The notes under the pieces: model-generated
What the model was told of the DNA's origin: nothing
The model's input: the letters and a program-made list of their open reading frames with translations, nothing else
The model's database searches: none
Source: Ruixingdingia sedimenti
GTDB taxonomy: Bacteria > Pseudomonadota > Alphaproteobacteria > Rhodobacterales > Rhodobacteraceae
DNA length: 64,000 bases
Direction: 5' to 3'
NCBI RefSeq assembly: GCF_031432425.1
Contig: NZ_JAVKPH010000009.1
Coordinates: 62,001 to 126,000, forward strand
In this document: positions 25,203 to 34,508 of the stretch, one piece after another
How the letters are laid out: each line of letters starts with the position of its first letter
Position numbering within the stretch: the first letter of the stretch is position 1
Translations under genes and position numbers: made by a program

Positions 25203-26669
25203 CTAGCCCTCGTAGCGGTCGCGGATCAGCCGGTCGAGCGCGCGCACCCCCCACCCCGTCGCCCCCTTCGGCGCGAGCGGCCCGTCGGCCTTGGCCAGCG
25301 TCGTGCCCGCGATGTCGAGGTGGATCCAGGGCGTCCCGGGCTTGACGAAGCGTTGCAGGAACTGCGCCGCGGTGATGGACCCCGCTTCGCGCCCGCCCAC
25401 GTTCTTCATGTCGGCGAGATCGGACTTGAGCTTGGCGTCATAGCTTTCGGCCAGCGGCATGCGCCAGGCGCCCTCGGCCTCTGCCGCCGCCGCGCGCAGG
25501 AAGGCGTTGCAGAAGGCGTCGTCGTTGGAAAACACGCCCGTGTTGTCGTTGCCGAGCGCGATGATGATCGCCCCGGTCAGCGTCGCGAGGTCGATCACGC
25601 CCGAAGGGGCGAAGCGGTCCTGCGTGTACCAGAGCACATCGGCCAGCACGAGCCGGCCCTCGGCGTCGGTGTTGATGACCTCGATCGTGTCGCCCTTCAT
25701 CGACTTCACGATGTCGCCGGGGCGTTGCGCGCGCCCGTCGGGCATGTTTTCCACCAGACCCACGACGCCGACGACATTCGCCCGCGCCTTGCGCAGCGCC
25801 AGCGTCCGCATCACCCCGGCGACGACGCCCGCGCCGCCCATGTCCATCGTCATCTCTTCCATGCCCGCGGCGGGCTTGATGGAAATGCCGCCCGTGTCGA
25901 ACACCACCCCCTTGCCGACCAGCGCCAGCGGCGGTTCGTCCCCGCCGCCCCGCCAGCGCATGACCACCAGCTTGGAGGGGCTTTCCGACCCCTGCCCCAC
26001 GGCCAGCATCGCCTGCATGCCGAGGCGCATCATGTCTTCTTCCTCGAGGATCTCGACATCGAGGCCCAGTTCCCCCATCGCCGCCAGCCGGGCGGCGAAA
26101 TCGTGGGTGGTCAGCACGTTGGCCGGTTCGCTCACCAGATCGCGGGTGAAGAACACGCCTTCGGCCAGCGCCGCCATGGGCTGCGCGGCGGCGGCGACGG
26201 ATTCGGGTTCGCGCACCATCAGCGTGACGGGGCCGGGGGTCTTCGTCTCGCCGGTCTTGTGTGCGGTGAAGGCATAGGCGCGCAGCGCGATCCCGAAGGA
26301 CAGATCCGCCGCCCGCACGAGCCCGTCGGCCAGCACGCAGGCCCCCGCCTCGGTCAGTTTCGCGCCGATGGCGCCGCCGGCGCGCCGCGCGGTCGCGGCA
26401 TCGGCGGTGCGGTCGATCCTGACCACCTGCACCGCCTCGCAGGCAAGCCCGGCCGGAAAGGCAAGGTCCGCCGCCTCTGCCGGTTTCAGCCGCGCGAAGG
26501 CGGGCGAGCCCGCGAACCGCGCCAGCGCGCCGCGCGTCAGCCGGTTCACCGCCCGCGCGCCCATCCCCATCCTGCCGTCCGCGCCGACCAGCACCACCAG
26601 CCGTCCGGGCAGGTCGGGAAGCTGGGTCAGGTCGGGGGCCTTGAAATGGATCGCGACGGGATGGGTCAT
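25203..26669 (-). CDS. pepA: Leucyl aminopeptidase PepA
   Basis: PepA (family M17) is a hexameric two-metal aminopeptidase that removes N-terminal residues from peptides. Some members also bind DNA. The 488-residue protein has an N-terminal macro-like domain and a C-terminal catalytic domain with VGKGVVFDTGGISIKP, DMGGAGVVAG and the signature NTDAEGRLVL. GGAGACACAG precedes the ATG. It is cotranscribed with holC and starts 154 bases from the divergent lptF. Confidence 0.96.
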   Translation of the reverse strand: MTHPVAIHFKAPDLTQLPDLPGRLVVLVGADGRMGMGARAVNRLTRGALARFAGSPAFARLKPAEAADLAFPAGLACEAVQVVRIDRTADAATARRAGGAIGAKLTEAGACVLADGLVRAADLSFGIALRAYAFTAHKTGETKTPGPVTLMVREPESVAAAAQPMAALAEGVFFTRDLVSEPANVLTTHDFAARLAAMGELGLDVEILEEEDMMRLGMQAMLAVGQGSESPSKLVVMRWRGGGDEPPLALVGKGVVFDTGGISIKPAAGMEEMTMDMGGAGVVAGVMRTLALRKARANVVGVVGLVENMPDGRAQRPGDIVKSMKGDTIEVINTDAEGRLVLADVLWYTQDRFAPSGVIDLATLTGAIIIALGNDNTGVFSNDDAFCNAFLRAAAAEAEGAWRMPLAESYDAKLKSDLADMKNVGGREAGSITAAQFLQRFVKPGTPWIHLDIAGTTLAKADGPLAPKGATGWGVRALDRLIRDRYEG

Positions 26670-26823
26670 CTGTGTCTCCGCTGGAAAGGGCCGTGCGGCA
26701 CCGGGCCGGCGCCGGGGCGGAGGTTAGCCGCCGCCCCGCGCGATGACCAGATGGCAGTTTTCCCGCCCGGATATTTGGTCTAGGGTCCGCGCCCGAGGGG
26801 CGGCCGGTCAGGGAGGTGCGGGG

Positions 26824-27969
26824 GTGTCGCGATTCGACCGATACATCCTGTCGCAGCTGCTGACGCTGTTCGGGTTCTTCGCGCTGGTGCTGGTGGCGGT
26901 CTACTGGGTGAACCGCGCCGTGTCGCTGTTCGACCGGCTGATCGGCGACGGCCAGTCGGCGCTGGTGTTCCTCGAACTGACCGCGCTGACGCTGCCCAAT
27001 GTCATGCGGCTGGTGCTGCCGGTGGCGGCCTTTGCCGCGGCCGCCTATGTCACCAACCGGCTGACGACCGAATCCGAACTGGTGGTGATGCAGGCCACCG
27101 GCTTTTCCGCCTTCCGGCTGGCGCGGCCGGTGCTGGTCTACGGGCTGATCGTGGCGGGCATGATGGCGGTGCTGATGCATGTGCTGGTTCCCGCCAGCCG
27201 CACCGCGCTGAACCAGCGCCAGGCCGACATCGCCCAGGACATGACCGCGCGGTTCCTGCAAGAGGGCGTGTTCCAGTTTCCCGCCGACGGCGTGGGTTTC
27301 TACATCCGCAAGATCGACGAGACGGGCGAATTGCGCGACATCTTCCTGTCGGACGGCCGCGACGCGGGCAGCCGCGTGACCTATACCGCCCGCAGCGCCC
27401 TGCTGATGCGGACGGACTCGGGGCCGCGGCTGCTGCTGTTCGACGGCATGGCGCAGCGGCTGACGCTGGCGGACAGGCGGCTGTCGGTCACGCGCTTTGC
27501 CGATTTCAGCTATGACATCGGCGCGCTCCTGGCGCCGGGCACGCTCAGCCGGCGGGACGAGGCGTCGCTGCCCACCCGGTTGCTGCTGTCCCCCACGCCC
27601 GAGGTGCTGACGGAAACGGGCCGCCCGCGCGCCGTGCTGCTCTACGAAGGGCACAACCGCCTTGCGCAGCCCTTCCTCGCGACGGTGGCGGGGCTGATCG
27701 GCTTTGCCACGCTGCTTCTGGGGGCGTTCAGCCGGTTCGGCCTGTGGCGGCAGTTGCTGGGGGCGACGCTGCTGCTGGTGCTGTTGCAGTTCACGGCGAA
27801 CGCGGCCGAAAACCTCGGGATCCGGGACGAGCGGCTGTGGCCGCTGGCCTGGGCGGCGCCGCTTCTGGGGGCGGCGGTCGTGGTGGTGCTGCTGGCGCTG
27901 GCGCAGCGCCCGCGCGGACCGCGCTGGTGGCGGGCGGGCCGCGCCGTCGCGCCGGAGGCGGCGGCATGA
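26824..27969 (+). CDS. lptF: LPS export permease LptF
   Basis: LptF, with LptG, forms the transmembrane part of the LptB2FG transporter that extracts LPS from the inner membrane. The 381-residue protein begins SRFDRYILSQLLTLFGFF, has three membrane helices at each end and a periplasmic beta-jellyroll domain between (roughly residues 105-270). The GTG start at 26824 follows GGGAGGTGCGGG. The stop overlaps the lptG start (ATGA). A segment upstream in the same frame has no suitable start. Confidence 0.94.
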   Translation: MSRFDRYILSQLLTLFGFFALVLVAVYWVNRAVSLFDRLIGDGQSALVFLELTALTLPNVMRLVLPVAAFAAAAYVTNRLTTESELVVMQATGFSAFRLARPVLVYGLIVAGMMAVLMHVLVPASRTALNQRQADIAQDMTARFLQEGVFQFPADGVGFYIRKIDETGELRDIFLSDGRDAGSRVTYTARSALLMRTDSGPRLLLFDGMAQRLTLADRRLSVTRFADFSYDIGALLAPGTLSRRDEASLPTRLLLSPTPEVLTETGRPRAVLLYEGHNRLAQPFLATVAGLIGFATLLLGAFSRFGLWRQLLGATLLLVLLQFTANAAENLGIRDERLWPLAWAAPLLGAAVVVVLLALAQRPRGPRWWRAGRAVAPEAAA

Positions 27970-29060
27970 CGCTGTGGCTTTACTTCGCGCGGCGGTTCGC
28001 GCTGACGGTGGGGGTGGTGCTGGCGGTCTTTGCCGGGATCCTGATGCTGATCGACATGGTGGAACAGATCCGCCGCTATGCGGGCAGCGACCTGAGCCTC
28101 GGCCAGGCGGCGCAGCTGGCGCTGCTGAACATGCCCGGCGCGCTCTACCGTGTGTTGCCGCTGGTGGTGATGCTGGGCTCCATCGCGCTCTTCCTCGCGC
28201 TGGCAAGGTCGAGCGAACTGGTCGTCACCCGCGCCGCCGGGCGGTCGGCGCTCGGCGCGCTGGTGTCGCCGGTGGCGGCGGCGCTGGTGCTGGGGGCGGT
28301 CGGGGTCGCGCTCATCAATCCGCTGGTCGCGGCGACGGGGCGCGCGTCGGACCAATATGCCGCCGAACTGCGCCGCGGGCCGCAAAGCGTGCTGTCGATC
28401 AGCGAAGAGGGGATGTGGCTGCGTCAGGGCAACCCCGATGGCCAGACGGTGATCCGCGCCGCCCGCGCCAGCCGCGACGGCACGCATCTGTTCGCCGTCA
28501 CCTTCCTCGCCTTCGACGAGGGCGGCCTGCCCGTCACCCGGATCGAGGCCGAGGAAGCCGTGCTGGAACCCGGGCGCTGGCGGCTGGCCGGGGCCAAGGA
28601 ATGGCACCTGAACGAGGACAACCCCGAGGTGTCCGCCCGCCTTTACGAGACCGCCGAACTGGCCACCAACCTGACCGTCGATTCGATCCGCGACAGTTTC
28701 GGCACCCCCGCCGCGATCCCGATCTGGGATCTGCCGGAATTCATCGCCGGGCTGGAACGCGCGGGCTTCACCTCGCAGAAACACCGGGTCTGGTTGCAGA
28801 TGGAACTGGCGCTGCCGGTGCTGCTGGCGGCGATGGTGCTGGTGGCGGCGGGGTTCACCATGCGCCATGTGCGGTTCGGGCGCATGGGGGTGCTGGTGCT
28901 TCTGGCGGTGCTGTCGGGATTTGCCATTTTCTTCCTGCGCAATTTCGCGCAGATCCTGGGCGAGAACGGCCAGATCCCCCCCGCGCTTGCGGCATGGAGC
29001 CCGCCGGTGGTGGCGATCCTGTTCGCGCTGTCGCTTTTGCTGCATCTGGAGGAAGGATGA
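27966..29060 (+). CDS. lptG: LPS export permease LptG
   Basis: This is the partner of LptF: 364 residues with the same six-helix plus jellyroll layout. It starts MTLWLYFARRFALTVGVV, typical of LptG. The C-terminal helices include GFTMRHVRFGRMG and FFLRNFAQILGENG, conserved in the family. It overlaps lptF upstream and lptD downstream by ATGA, so all three LPS-export proteins are made in a coupled series. The ATPase LptB and the bridge proteins LptA and LptC are not in this window. Confidence 0.94.
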   Translation: MTLWLYFARRFALTVGVVLAVFAGILMLIDMVEQIRRYAGSDLSLGQAAQLALLNMPGALYRVLPLVVMLGSIALFLALARSSELVVTRAAGRSALGALVSPVAAALVLGAVGVALINPLVAATGRASDQYAAELRRGPQSVLSISEEGMWLRQGNPDGQTVIRAARASRDGTHLFAVTFLAFDEGGLPVTRIEAEEAVLEPGRWRLAGAKEWHLNEDNPEVSARLYETAELATNLTVDSIRDSFGTPAAIPIWDLPEFIAGLERAGFTSQKHRVWLQMELALPVLLAAMVLVAAGFTMRHVRFGRMGVLVLLAVLSGFAIFFLRNFAQILGENGQIPPALAAWSPPVVAILFALSLLLHLEEG

Positions 29061-31201
29061 CCCCCCGCCCGCGCCCCGCATTCCGAAGGGTCAAGGCGCT
29101 GCTGCTGGCCGCGGCGCTTGCCCTGCCCGTGCCGGCGCCGGCGGCAGAGGGGCCGGCGACGCTGGTCGCCGACCGGGTGGAATTGCAGCGCGGCGATCTG
29201 CTGGTGGCCACCGGCGCGGTCGAGGTGCTCTATCAGGGCAGCCGCCTGCGCGCGGCGCGCGTCAGCTATGACGGCACGGCCGGGACGCTGGCGATCGAAG
29301 GCCCGATCGTGCTGACCGAGGCCGGGGGCGGCACCATCGTGCTGGCGGATGCCGGGGAACTGTCGTCCGACCTGCGCGAGGGGCTGTTGCAAAGCGCGCG
29401 GATGGTGCTGGACCGCCAGTTGCAGATCGCCGCGGCCGAACTGCGCCGCGTCGGCGGGCGCTATACCCAGGCCAGCCGCGTCGTCGCGTCGTCCTGCCGG
29501 GTCTGCGCGGGGTCGGAAACGCCGCTGTGGGAAATCCGCGCCCGCCGCGTGATCCACGACGCCGAGGAACGCCAGATCTATTTCCAGAACGCCGAATTCC
29601 GCATCGCCGGCCTGCCGGTGGCCTGGCTGCCGCGCCTGCGCATGCCGGACCCGACGCTGGAACGGGCGACGGGCTTTCTGATGCCGGTGATGCGCAGCAC
29701 CTCGGGCCTAGGCTTCGGGATCGGCACGCCCTATTTCATCCGCCTCGGCGACACGCGCGATGTCACCCTTTATCCGTTCCTGTCCACCAAGGGCGCCCGC
29801 GCCTTCGGGCTGCGCTACCGGCAGGCTTTCGCGAACGGCGAGATCGAACTGACCGGCACCACCGCGCATGACGGGCTGGTGCCAGGGCAGCGCGGCCATG
29901 CCACCGCCGCCGGGCGGTTCGATCTGGGGCGCGGCTATGTGCTGCGCTTCGATGCCGAAACCGTCAGCGACCGGGGCTATCTGGCCGACTACGGCCTGTC
30001 CGACACCGACCGGCTGGAAAGCCGCGTCTCGGTCGGGCGCATCCGGCGCGACGAATATGTCATGGCGCGGCTGGTGCATTTCCATTCCATCCGCGAGGGC
30101 GAGGCGAACAACAGCCTGCCCGCGGTGGTGGGCGACGTGGACCTGCGCCGCCGTTTCGCCCTGCCGCGGGGGATGGGCGTTCTGGGGCTGCGGTTGCAGG
30201 GCGGGGGCTATTCGGCCAGCCAGCAGGTGGCGGGCGCGGGCCTGCGCCGGCTGACCATCGAGGCCGACTGGCGCCGCGACTGGCTGTTGCCCGGCGGGTT
30301 GCTGGCCGCCGCCGAACTGCGGGCGAGCGCGGATTACTACCGCTATGGGCTCGGGTCCGGCGCATTGGGGCGCAGCGCGCGGGTGGAAACCCCGGCGGCG
30401 ATGGCCGAACTGCGCTGGCCCTGGGCGCGCGGGCGCGCCGATGGCGGCGTCGAGGTGATCGAACCCGTGGCCCAACTGGTCTGGAGCCGCAGCCATATCC
30501 AGGGCACGGTGCCGAACGAGGACAGCCGCCTTCTGGAATTCGACGAGGGCAACCTGTTCGCCTTCAACCGCTTTCCCGGCGCCGAACGGCGCGAGCAGGG
30601 CACGCGGCTGAACCTCGGCCTCGGCTACAGCCGGCTGACGGGCGAGGGGCTGAGCTTCGGCGGGCTGGTGGGCCGGGTGCTGCGCGCCGACGACCGGGGC
30701 CAGTTCACCCGCGCCTCGGGCCTTGGCGGCGCGCGGTCGGACTGGCTGGTGTCGATGTTCGTCAGCACCCCCGGGGGGCTGGCGGTGCAGGGGCGGGTGG
30801 CCTTCGACGACCAGGTGGAACTGTCGCGCAGCGAATTGCGCCTGCGGCTGGAACGGTCGCGCTATGGTCTGGCCACGGCCTGGGTCTGGGCGGCGGCGGA
30901 TGCGGCCGAAGACCGGCTGCGCGAAACCTCGGAATGGGTGGTGGACGGGCGCTGGCAGATGTCCTCGACCTGGGCGGCGCGGGTGTCGGGGCGCTACGAT
31001 CTGGCCGCCGACCGCGCGACGGAGGCCGGTCTGGGGCTGGAATTCGCCAACGAATGCCTGCGGGTCGATCTTTCTCTCTCGCGTCGCTTCACGTCCTCGA
31101 CTAGTGTACGGGCGTCCACCGATTTCGGCCTTTCGGTCGATCTCGTGGGGTTCGGCGCGGGCAGTGCGGCCGGACCCGCAGGCCGGGCGTGCCGGGGATG
31201 A
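29057..31201 (+). CDS. lptD: LPS assembly outer membrane protein LptD
   Basis: LptD is the 26-strand outer-membrane barrel that, with LptE, places LPS on the cell surface. The 714-residue protein has a signal peptide (LLLAAALALPVPAPAAE), an N-terminal OstA-like jellyroll (ADRVELQRGDLLVATG) and a long barrel region with many alternating strands. A single CRVC pair near residue 150 is the likely site of disulfide formation. The start is coupled to the lptG stop. SurA, which chaperones LptD, is encoded next. Confidence 0.94.
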   Translation: MTPRPRPAFRRVKALLLAAALALPVPAPAAEGPATLVADRVELQRGDLLVATGAVEVLYQGSRLRAARVSYDGTAGTLAIEGPIVLTEAGGGTIVLADAGELSSDLREGLLQSARMVLDRQLQIAAAELRRVGGRYTQASRVVASSCRVCAGSETPLWEIRARRVIHDAEERQIYFQNAEFRIAGLPVAWLPRLRMPDPTLERATGFLMPVMRSTSGLGFGIGTPYFIRLGDTRDVTLYPFLSTKGARAFGLRYRQAFANGEIELTGTTAHDGLVPGQRGHATAAGRFDLGRGYVLRFDAETVSDRGYLADYGLSDTDRLESRVSVGRIRRDEYVMARLVHFHSIREGEANNSLPAVVGDVDLRRRFALPRGMGVLGLRLQGGGYSASQQVAGAGLRRLTIEADWRRDWLLPGGLLAAAELRASADYYRYGLGSGALGRSARVETPAAMAELRWPWARGRADGGVEVIEPVAQLVWSRSHIQGTVPNEDSRLLEFDEGNLFAFNRFPGAERREQGTRLNLGLGYSRLTGEGLSFGGLVGRVLRADDRGQFTRASGLGGARSDWLVSMFVSTPGGLAVQGRVAFDDQVELSRSELRLRLERSRYGLATAWVWAAADAAEDRLRETSEWVVDGRWQMSSTWAARVSGRYDLAADRATEAGLGLEFANECLRVDLSLSRRFTSSTSVRASTDFGLSVDLVGFGAGSAAGPAGRACRG

Positions 31202-31288
31202 CCCGCCGCAGGCACCGCGGGCCCGCCCGGGCCCCGTGGTCAGACAAAGCCCCCCGGGGCACAGACGGAATGCGAGCAGAACGACAAG

Positions 31289-32494
31289 ATGCGCCTTAAC
31301 ATCCTTTCCGCCGCCCTGTTGGGCCTGGGCCTTCTGGGCACCACCCTGCCCGCCCCCGTCCGCGCCAACCCCTTCGCGCCGCGGCTTCTGGTGGGCGAAA
31401 GCGTCATCACCCGGTTCGAATTCGACCAGCGCCGCCGGTTCCTGGAACTTCTGGGTGCGCAGGGCGATCTGGACGAGATGGCGGAAACCGCGCTGATCGA
31501 GGACCGGCTGCGCATGCTGGACGCCAGCCGCGTGGACCTGAAACCCTCGCCCGAGGCGATCCGCGCGGGGATGGAGGAATTCGCCGGCCGCGCCGGGCTG
31601 ACGGCAGAGGAATTCGTGGCCGCGCTGGAAGAAAACGGCGTCGCGGCGCAGACCTTCCGCGATTTCGTCGCCGCCGGGGTGATCTGGCGCGAGATCGTGC
31701 GCGGCCGGTTTTCCGGCAGCGTGGGGTCCGTCAGCGAGGCGGAGATCGACCGCGCGCTGTCGGTCGATGCGCAGAAGGGCCCCCTGATGCGGGCCGAGAT
31801 CGCCGAAATCGTCCTGCCCTCGACGCGCACGAAACTGGCGCAGGAACTGGCCGATACGGTGCGGGGCGAGGCCGCCTTCGCCGCCGCCGCGCGCGAACAT
31901 TCGATTGCCGACAGCGCCGAAAAGGGCGGGCTGGTGGGCTGGGTGCCCGCGGGCAACCTGCCGCAGGCGGTGGTGGCGCAGCTGTCGGGCCTCGGCGTCG
32001 GCGCGGTGTCGCAGCCGGTCCGGGTGGCCGAGGGCATCGCCGTCTACCAGTTGCGCGGGCTGGAACAGCACGACGCCGTGACCCCGGGCCTGACCGAGGT
32101 CGATTACGCCATGTTCCTGATCCCCGGCGCGCGCACGCCCGAGGCGCTGGCCGAGGGGCTGCGCATCCGCGCGCAGGTGGATGCCTGCGACGACTTCTAT
32201 GCCGTCGCCAGGGGCCTGCCGCCGGAACGGCTGATCCGCGAAAAGGTGGCCAGACCCGCCCTGCCCGCCGATGTGGCGGCGGAACTGGCGAAACTCGACC
32301 CCGGCGAATCCTCGCTGGCGCTGGTGCGGGGGGGGTATACGGTGCTGCTGATGCTGTGTTCGCAGCGCGTGGCCAGCGCCATCCCCGCCGACCGCGACGC
32401 GGTGCGCGAGCGGATCATGAACGAACGCCTGTCGGCGATGGCAGAGATCTATCTCGCAAAGCTGCGCGCCAACACCCATATCCGCCGGCCCTGA
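31289..32494 (+). CDS. surA: SurA-like periplasmic chaperone/peptidylprolyl isomerase
   Basis: A 401-residue exported protein with signal peptide (LSAALLGLGLLGTTLPAPVRA), an N-terminal SurA-like helical domain (FDQRRRFLELLGAQ) and one parvulin-type domain at about residues 165-265 (EHSIADSAEKGGLVGWVPAGNLP). SurA carries outer-membrane proteins such as LptD and BamA clients across the periplasm. It lies 87 bases after lptD and 4 bases before pdxA, the conserved lptD-surA-pdxA-rsmA order. Compared with E. coli SurA only one recognisable parvulin domain is seen. Confidence 0.9.
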   Translation: MRLNILSAALLGLGLLGTTLPAPVRANPFAPRLLVGESVITRFEFDQRRRFLELLGAQGDLDEMAETALIEDRLRMLDASRVDLKPSPEAIRAGMEEFAGRAGLTAEEFVAALEENGVAAQTFRDFVAAGVIWREIVRGRFSGSVGSVSEAEIDRALSVDAQKGPLMRAEIAEIVLPSTRTKLAQELADTVRGEAAFAAAAREHSIADSAEKGGLVGWVPAGNLPQAVVAQLSGLGVGAVSQPVRVAEGIAVYQLRGLEQHDAVTPGLTEVDYAMFLIPGARTPEALAEGLRIRAQVDACDDFYAVARGLPPERLIREKVARPALPADVAAELAKLDPGESSLALVRGGYTVLLMLCSQRVASAIPADRDAVRERIMNERLSAMAEIYLAKLRANTHIRRP

Positions 32495-32498
32495 GCCC

Positions 32499-33479
32499 AT
32501 GGCCGGCCCCCGCCCGCTTCCCGTCGCGCTCAGCTGCGGCGAACCCGCCGGCATCGGTGCGGAAATCGCGCTGAAGGCCCGCGCGGTACTGGGGGCGGCG
32601 CTGCCCTTCGTCTGGATCGGCGATCCCCGGCACCTGCCCGGGGATGCGCGCTGGCAGGCGGTCGATACGCCCGCCGCGGCGGCCGAGGTGCCGGGCGATC
32701 TGCTGCCCGTCCTGCCCCTGCGCTTTGCGGGCCCCGCGATCCCGGGCGAGCCGCGCCCTGAAAATGCGGCGGGCGTGATCGCCGCCATCGCCCGGGCGGT
32801 GGATCTGGTACAGGCGGGGGCGGCCGGGGCGGTCTGCACCCTGCCGATCCACAAGAAGGCGCTGAAGGACGGCGCGGGTTTCGCCTTTCCGGGCCATACC
32901 GAATACCTCGCGCATCTGGCGGGGGTGGACCGCGTGGTGATGATGCTGGCCTGCGAGGGGCTGCGCGTGGTGCCCGCGACGATCCATATCCCGCTGGCCG
33001 AGGTGCCGCGCGCCCTGACCGCCGAGGGGCTGGAGGCCACGATCCGCATCACCCATGCCGCGCTGATCCGCGATTTCGGCCTGCCCGCGCCGCGGCTTGC
33101 CGTCGCCGGGCTCAACCCCCATGCGGGCGAGGGCGGCGCGATGGGGGGCGAGGAGATCGCGCTGATCGCGCCCCTGCTGGACCGGCTGCGGGCCGGGGGG
33201 ATGGCGATCGCCGGGCCGCTGCCGGCCGACACGATGTTTCATCCGGCGGCGCGGGCGCGCTATGATGCGGCGATCTGCATGTATCACGATCAGGCGCTGA
33301 TCCCGATCAAGACCATCGACTTCGCCGGCGGGGTGAACGTGACGCTCGGCCTGCCCTTCGTGCGCACCTCGCCCGACCACGGCACGGCCTTCGACATTGC
33401 GGGCAAGGGGGTGGCGGATCCGTCGTCGCTGATCGCGGCGCTGCGGATGGCGGCGGGGATGGCGGGGCGGCATGGGTGA
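32499..33479 (+). CDS. pdxA: 4-hydroxythreonine-4-phosphate dehydrogenase PdxA
   Basis: PdxA oxidises 4-phosphohydroxy-L-threonine with NAD in pyridoxal phosphate synthesis. The 326-residue protein starts with LPVALSCGEPAGIGAEI and contains FPGHTEYLAHLAG, GLNPHAGEGGAMG and CMYHDQALIPIK, the conserved metal- and substrate-binding segments. It starts 4 bases after surA. Its place in an outer-membrane operon is conserved across Proteobacteria and has no obvious functional reason. Confidence 0.96.
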   Translation: MAGPRPLPVALSCGEPAGIGAEIALKARAVLGAALPFVWIGDPRHLPGDARWQAVDTPAAAAEVPGDLLPVLPLRFAGPAIPGEPRPENAAGVIAAIARAVDLVQAGAAGAVCTLPIHKKALKDGAGFAFPGHTEYLAHLAGVDRVVMMLACEGLRVVPATIHIPLAEVPRALTAEGLEATIRITHAALIRDFGLPAPRLAVAGLNPHAGEGGAMGGEEIALIAPLLDRLRAGGMAIAGPLPADTMFHPAARARYDAAICMYHDQALIPIKTIDFAGGVNVTLGLPFVRTSPDHGTAFDIAGKGVADPSSLIAALRMAAGMAGRHG

Positions 33480-33574
33480 GGATTGGGTTTGTGGCTGCTG
33501 TCGGCGCCGGGGGGCTGTCTGCCCCGCGCCGGCTGGTTCTCGAACCAGTGGCGCACCAGCCGGCGCCCCCCCGA

Positions 33575-33596
33575 GGATATTTAGAGACAGAAAGTG
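33575..33596. repeat. Dispersed palindromic element, half copy
   Basis: GGATATTTAGAGACAGAAAGTG matches the left-arm core of the elements at 41035 and 49201, but no right arm follows. It lies between pdxA and rsmA in a 152-base gap that otherwise holds nothing clear. Confidence 0.6.
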
Positions 33597-33631
33597 GCGC
33601 AGGCGCGGGGCTTGCGTCGAAGGAGGCGCGC

Positions 33632-34480
33632 ATGGCCGCGATTGACGGACTGCCGCCGCTGCGGGCAGTGATCGCGGCGCATGGGCTGGCGGCGAAGAAG
33701 AGCCTCGGCCAGAATTTCCTGCTGGACCTGAACCTGACCGCCCGCATCGCGCGGGTGGCGGGCGATCTGAGTGCCTGCGACGTGCTGGAGGTGGGTCCCG
33801 GCCCCGGCGGGCTGACGCGCGGCCTGCTGGCCGAGGGCGCGCGCCATGTGCTGGCGGTGGAAAAGGACGCGCGCTGCCTGCCCGCGCTGGCGGAAATCGC
33901 CGCCGCCTATCCCGGGCGGCTGACGGTGGTCGCGGGCGACGCGCTGGCGCTGGACGTGGCGGCGCATCTGACGCCCCCGGTGCGGGTGGTGGCGAACCTG
34001 CCCTACAATGTGGGCACCGAACTGCTGGTGCGCTGGCTGACCCCGCCCGACTGGCCGCCCTTCTGGCAAAGCCTGACGCTGATGTTCCAGAAAGAGGTGG
34101 CGGAGCGCATCGTGGCCCGCCCCGGCAGCCCCGCCTATGGGCGGCTGGCGCTGCTGGCGCAGTGGCGGGCCGAGGCGAAAATCGCCCTGACCCTGCCGCC
34201 CGAGGCCTTCGTGCCCGCGCCCAAGGTGCATTCGGCGGTGGTGCATCTGACCGCCCTGCCCGCGCCCCGTTACCCCGCCGATCCGGCGGTTCTGGGGCGG
34301 ATCACGGCGGCGGCCTTCAACCAGCGGCGCAAGATGCTGCGGTCGAGCCTGAAGGGCGTGGCGCCGGGGATCGAGGATCTGCTGCGCGCCGCCGGGATCG
34401 AACCCACCGCGCGGGCCGAGACCGTTTCGCTGGAGGCGTTCTGCGCGCTGGCCCGCGCCGTGAAGGCGCAGGCGGGCTGA
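33632..34480 (+). CDS. rsmA: 16S rRNA dimethyladenosine transferase RsmA (KsgA)
   Basis: RsmA dimethylates A1518 and A1519 of 16S rRNA late in small-subunit assembly. The 282-residue protein has KKSLGQNFLLD, the SAM-binding LEVGPGPGGLTRGLL and the catalytic NLPYN motif, then the C-terminal NQRRKMLRSSLKG. The ATG at 33632 follows AGGAGGCGCGC. A longer frame upstream runs through the palindromic element and is rejected. Confidence 0.96.
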   Translation: MAAIDGLPPLRAVIAAHGLAAKKSLGQNFLLDLNLTARIARVAGDLSACDVLEVGPGPGGLTRGLLAEGARHVLAVEKDARCLPALAEIAAAYPGRLTVVAGDALALDVAAHLTPPVRVVANLPYNVGTELLVRWLTPPDWPPFWQSLTLMFQKEVAERIVARPGSPAYGRLALLAQWRAEAKIALTLPPEAFVPAPKVHSAVVHLTALPAPRYPADPAVLGRITAAAFNQRRKMLRSSLKGVAPGIEDLLRAAGIEPTARAETVSLEAFCALARAVKAQAG

Positions 34481-34483
34481 CCG

Positions 34484-34499
34484 CCGGGCCGAAGCCCGG
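34484..34499. terminator. Hairpin between convergent rsmA and DUF4167 gene
   Basis: CCGGGC and GCCCGG pair around a CGAA loop in the 28-base gap between the two stop codons. Confidence 0.5.
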
Positions 34500-34508
34500 G
34501 GGCCGGGA

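Noticed and set aside
33476..33631. N-terminal extension of RsmA reaching back to the pdxA stop
   Set aside because: The extension runs through the palindromic element, and the ATG at 33632 has a perfect AGGAGG site and matches family length.
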